DNA of 64,000 bases, taken from contig CBDHHG010000033.1 of NCBI GenBank assembly GCA_965263225.1, positions 272,714 through 336,713 on the forward strand. Reading direction: 5' to 3'. The stretch is from DT-111 sp965263225. Lineage in GTDB: Bacteria > Bacteroidota > Bacteroidia > Chitinophagales > Saprospiraceae. The position numbers were made by a program, and so were the translations under genes. Positions 63,721 to 64,000 of this stretch are shown here, in pieces (the stretch's first letter is position 1; each line of letters starts with the position of its first letter). The notes beneath the pieces are model-generated. The model was not told where the DNA came from, made no database searches, and saw nothing but the letters and a program-made list of their open reading frames with translations.

Positions 63721-64000
63721 ATGCGAATCTTCTACTTGATCCCATTGGCTTCTTTTCCAGCAATAATACTACTTGCTTTGGTCACGAGCTGTAGTTCCGA
63801 TTCCAAGAACGTCTCAATAGATCAGGTAGCAGGTAATGAGGAAGTTCGTCAGTTTATGGAGGCATTCGAAGGAAGAGGTGTCATGACGGATGATTCCAAA
63901 CTTACGCCTGCCAATTCCGTATTAGATCGCTTTACTTTCCCCAAAGACCTTGAGTTGGAACTCCTATTGGCTGAGCCAGAGGTCCATCAACCCGTTGACC
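63721..64000 (+). CDS. DUF7133-type secreted lipoprotein (partial, N-terminus only)
   Basis: The gene starts at ATG 63721 and runs off the window. A lipoprotein signal (PAIILLALVTSC|SSDS) is followed by an acidic stretch and FTFPKDLELELLLAEPEVHQPVD. This last segment is the characteristic entry strand of the DUF7133/membrane-bound dehydrogenase beta-propeller seen in large Bacteroidota and Planctomycetota proteins that also carry haem-binding domains. The gene lies 134 bp after the beta-galactosidase stop on the same strand, so it may be part of the same unit. Confidence 0.7.
   Translation, partial: MRIFYLIPLASFPAIILLALVTSCSSDSKNVSIDQVAGNEEVRQFMEAFEGRGVMTDDSKLTPANSVLDRFTFPKDLELELLLAEPEVHQPVD

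Overview
The window looks like part of a large secondary replicon (megaplasmid or chromid) of a Bacteroidota bacterium, probably in or near the Saprospiria. Supporting signs are a SusC/SusD pair, C-terminal type IX secretion (T9SS) sorting domains, SprB-like repeats, DUF2911, YHYH and FG-GAP/ASPIC-UnbV proteins, lipoproteins with short lipoboxes, and a lack of Shine-Dalgarno sequences. A plasmid-type replication and partition module lies among ordinary metabolic genes. I cannot tell from 64 kb whether the replicon is circular, large, or integrated into a chromosome. No tRNA, rRNA, CRISPR array or intact insertion sequence was found.

Layout. 1-3.2 kb: sulfur oxidation (a CstB-like persulfide dioxygenase-rhodanese, the start of an iron-sulfur subunit, and a divergent FAD-linked oxidase). 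3.5-8.4 kb: an AAA+ protein with a degenerate first P-loop module and a large OmpA-domain envelope protein. 8.5-14.3 kb: the replicon core on the minus strand. In transcription order this is ParA, a ribbon-helix-helix protein with an AT-hook-like segment, a KilA-N protein, about 18 iterons (seven in exact 22-bp phase) and a Rep_3 initiator. Behind parA lies a very AT-rich non-coding stretch with a perfect 34-bp palindrome whose half-site recurs 33 bp upstream of parA. 15-25.5 kb: FucP-type transporter, DUF3052 and PLD-like proteins, an aldolase plus inositol-dehydrogenase-like pair, an NmrA-family reductase, a di-haem cytochrome c peroxidase and a quinone reductase. 25.5-36.6 kb: small membrane and stress-type genes, two different AraC-type regulators (one cytoplasmic with FlgO/TPR modules, one membrane-bound), an OmpW remnant, and several hydrolases.

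36.7-46.2 kb: a 1896-residue secreted dehydrogenase/cytochrome/PA14/SprB protein with a T9SS signal, a lipoprotein pair (YHYH and MORN-like), and a TetR-SDR unit with two palindromic operators. 46.2-64 kb: a polysaccharide or glycoconjugate utilisation locus. SusC, SusD, a PKD surface lipoprotein and a T9SS FG-GAP protein run leftward. A second, lipoprotein FG-GAP protein runs rightward from the shared 475-bp divergent region. A two-domain esterase, a GH2 beta-galactosidase and the start of a DUF7133-type lipoprotein follow. Together these fit capture, deacylation and beta-galactoside cleavage of an acylated galactose-containing glycan.

The strongest unexplained structures are non-coding: the iteron array and its inverted half-sites, the 34-bp palindrome, two 160-165 bp fold-back elements that share a core, and a perfect 30-bp palindrome at 42.7 kb.
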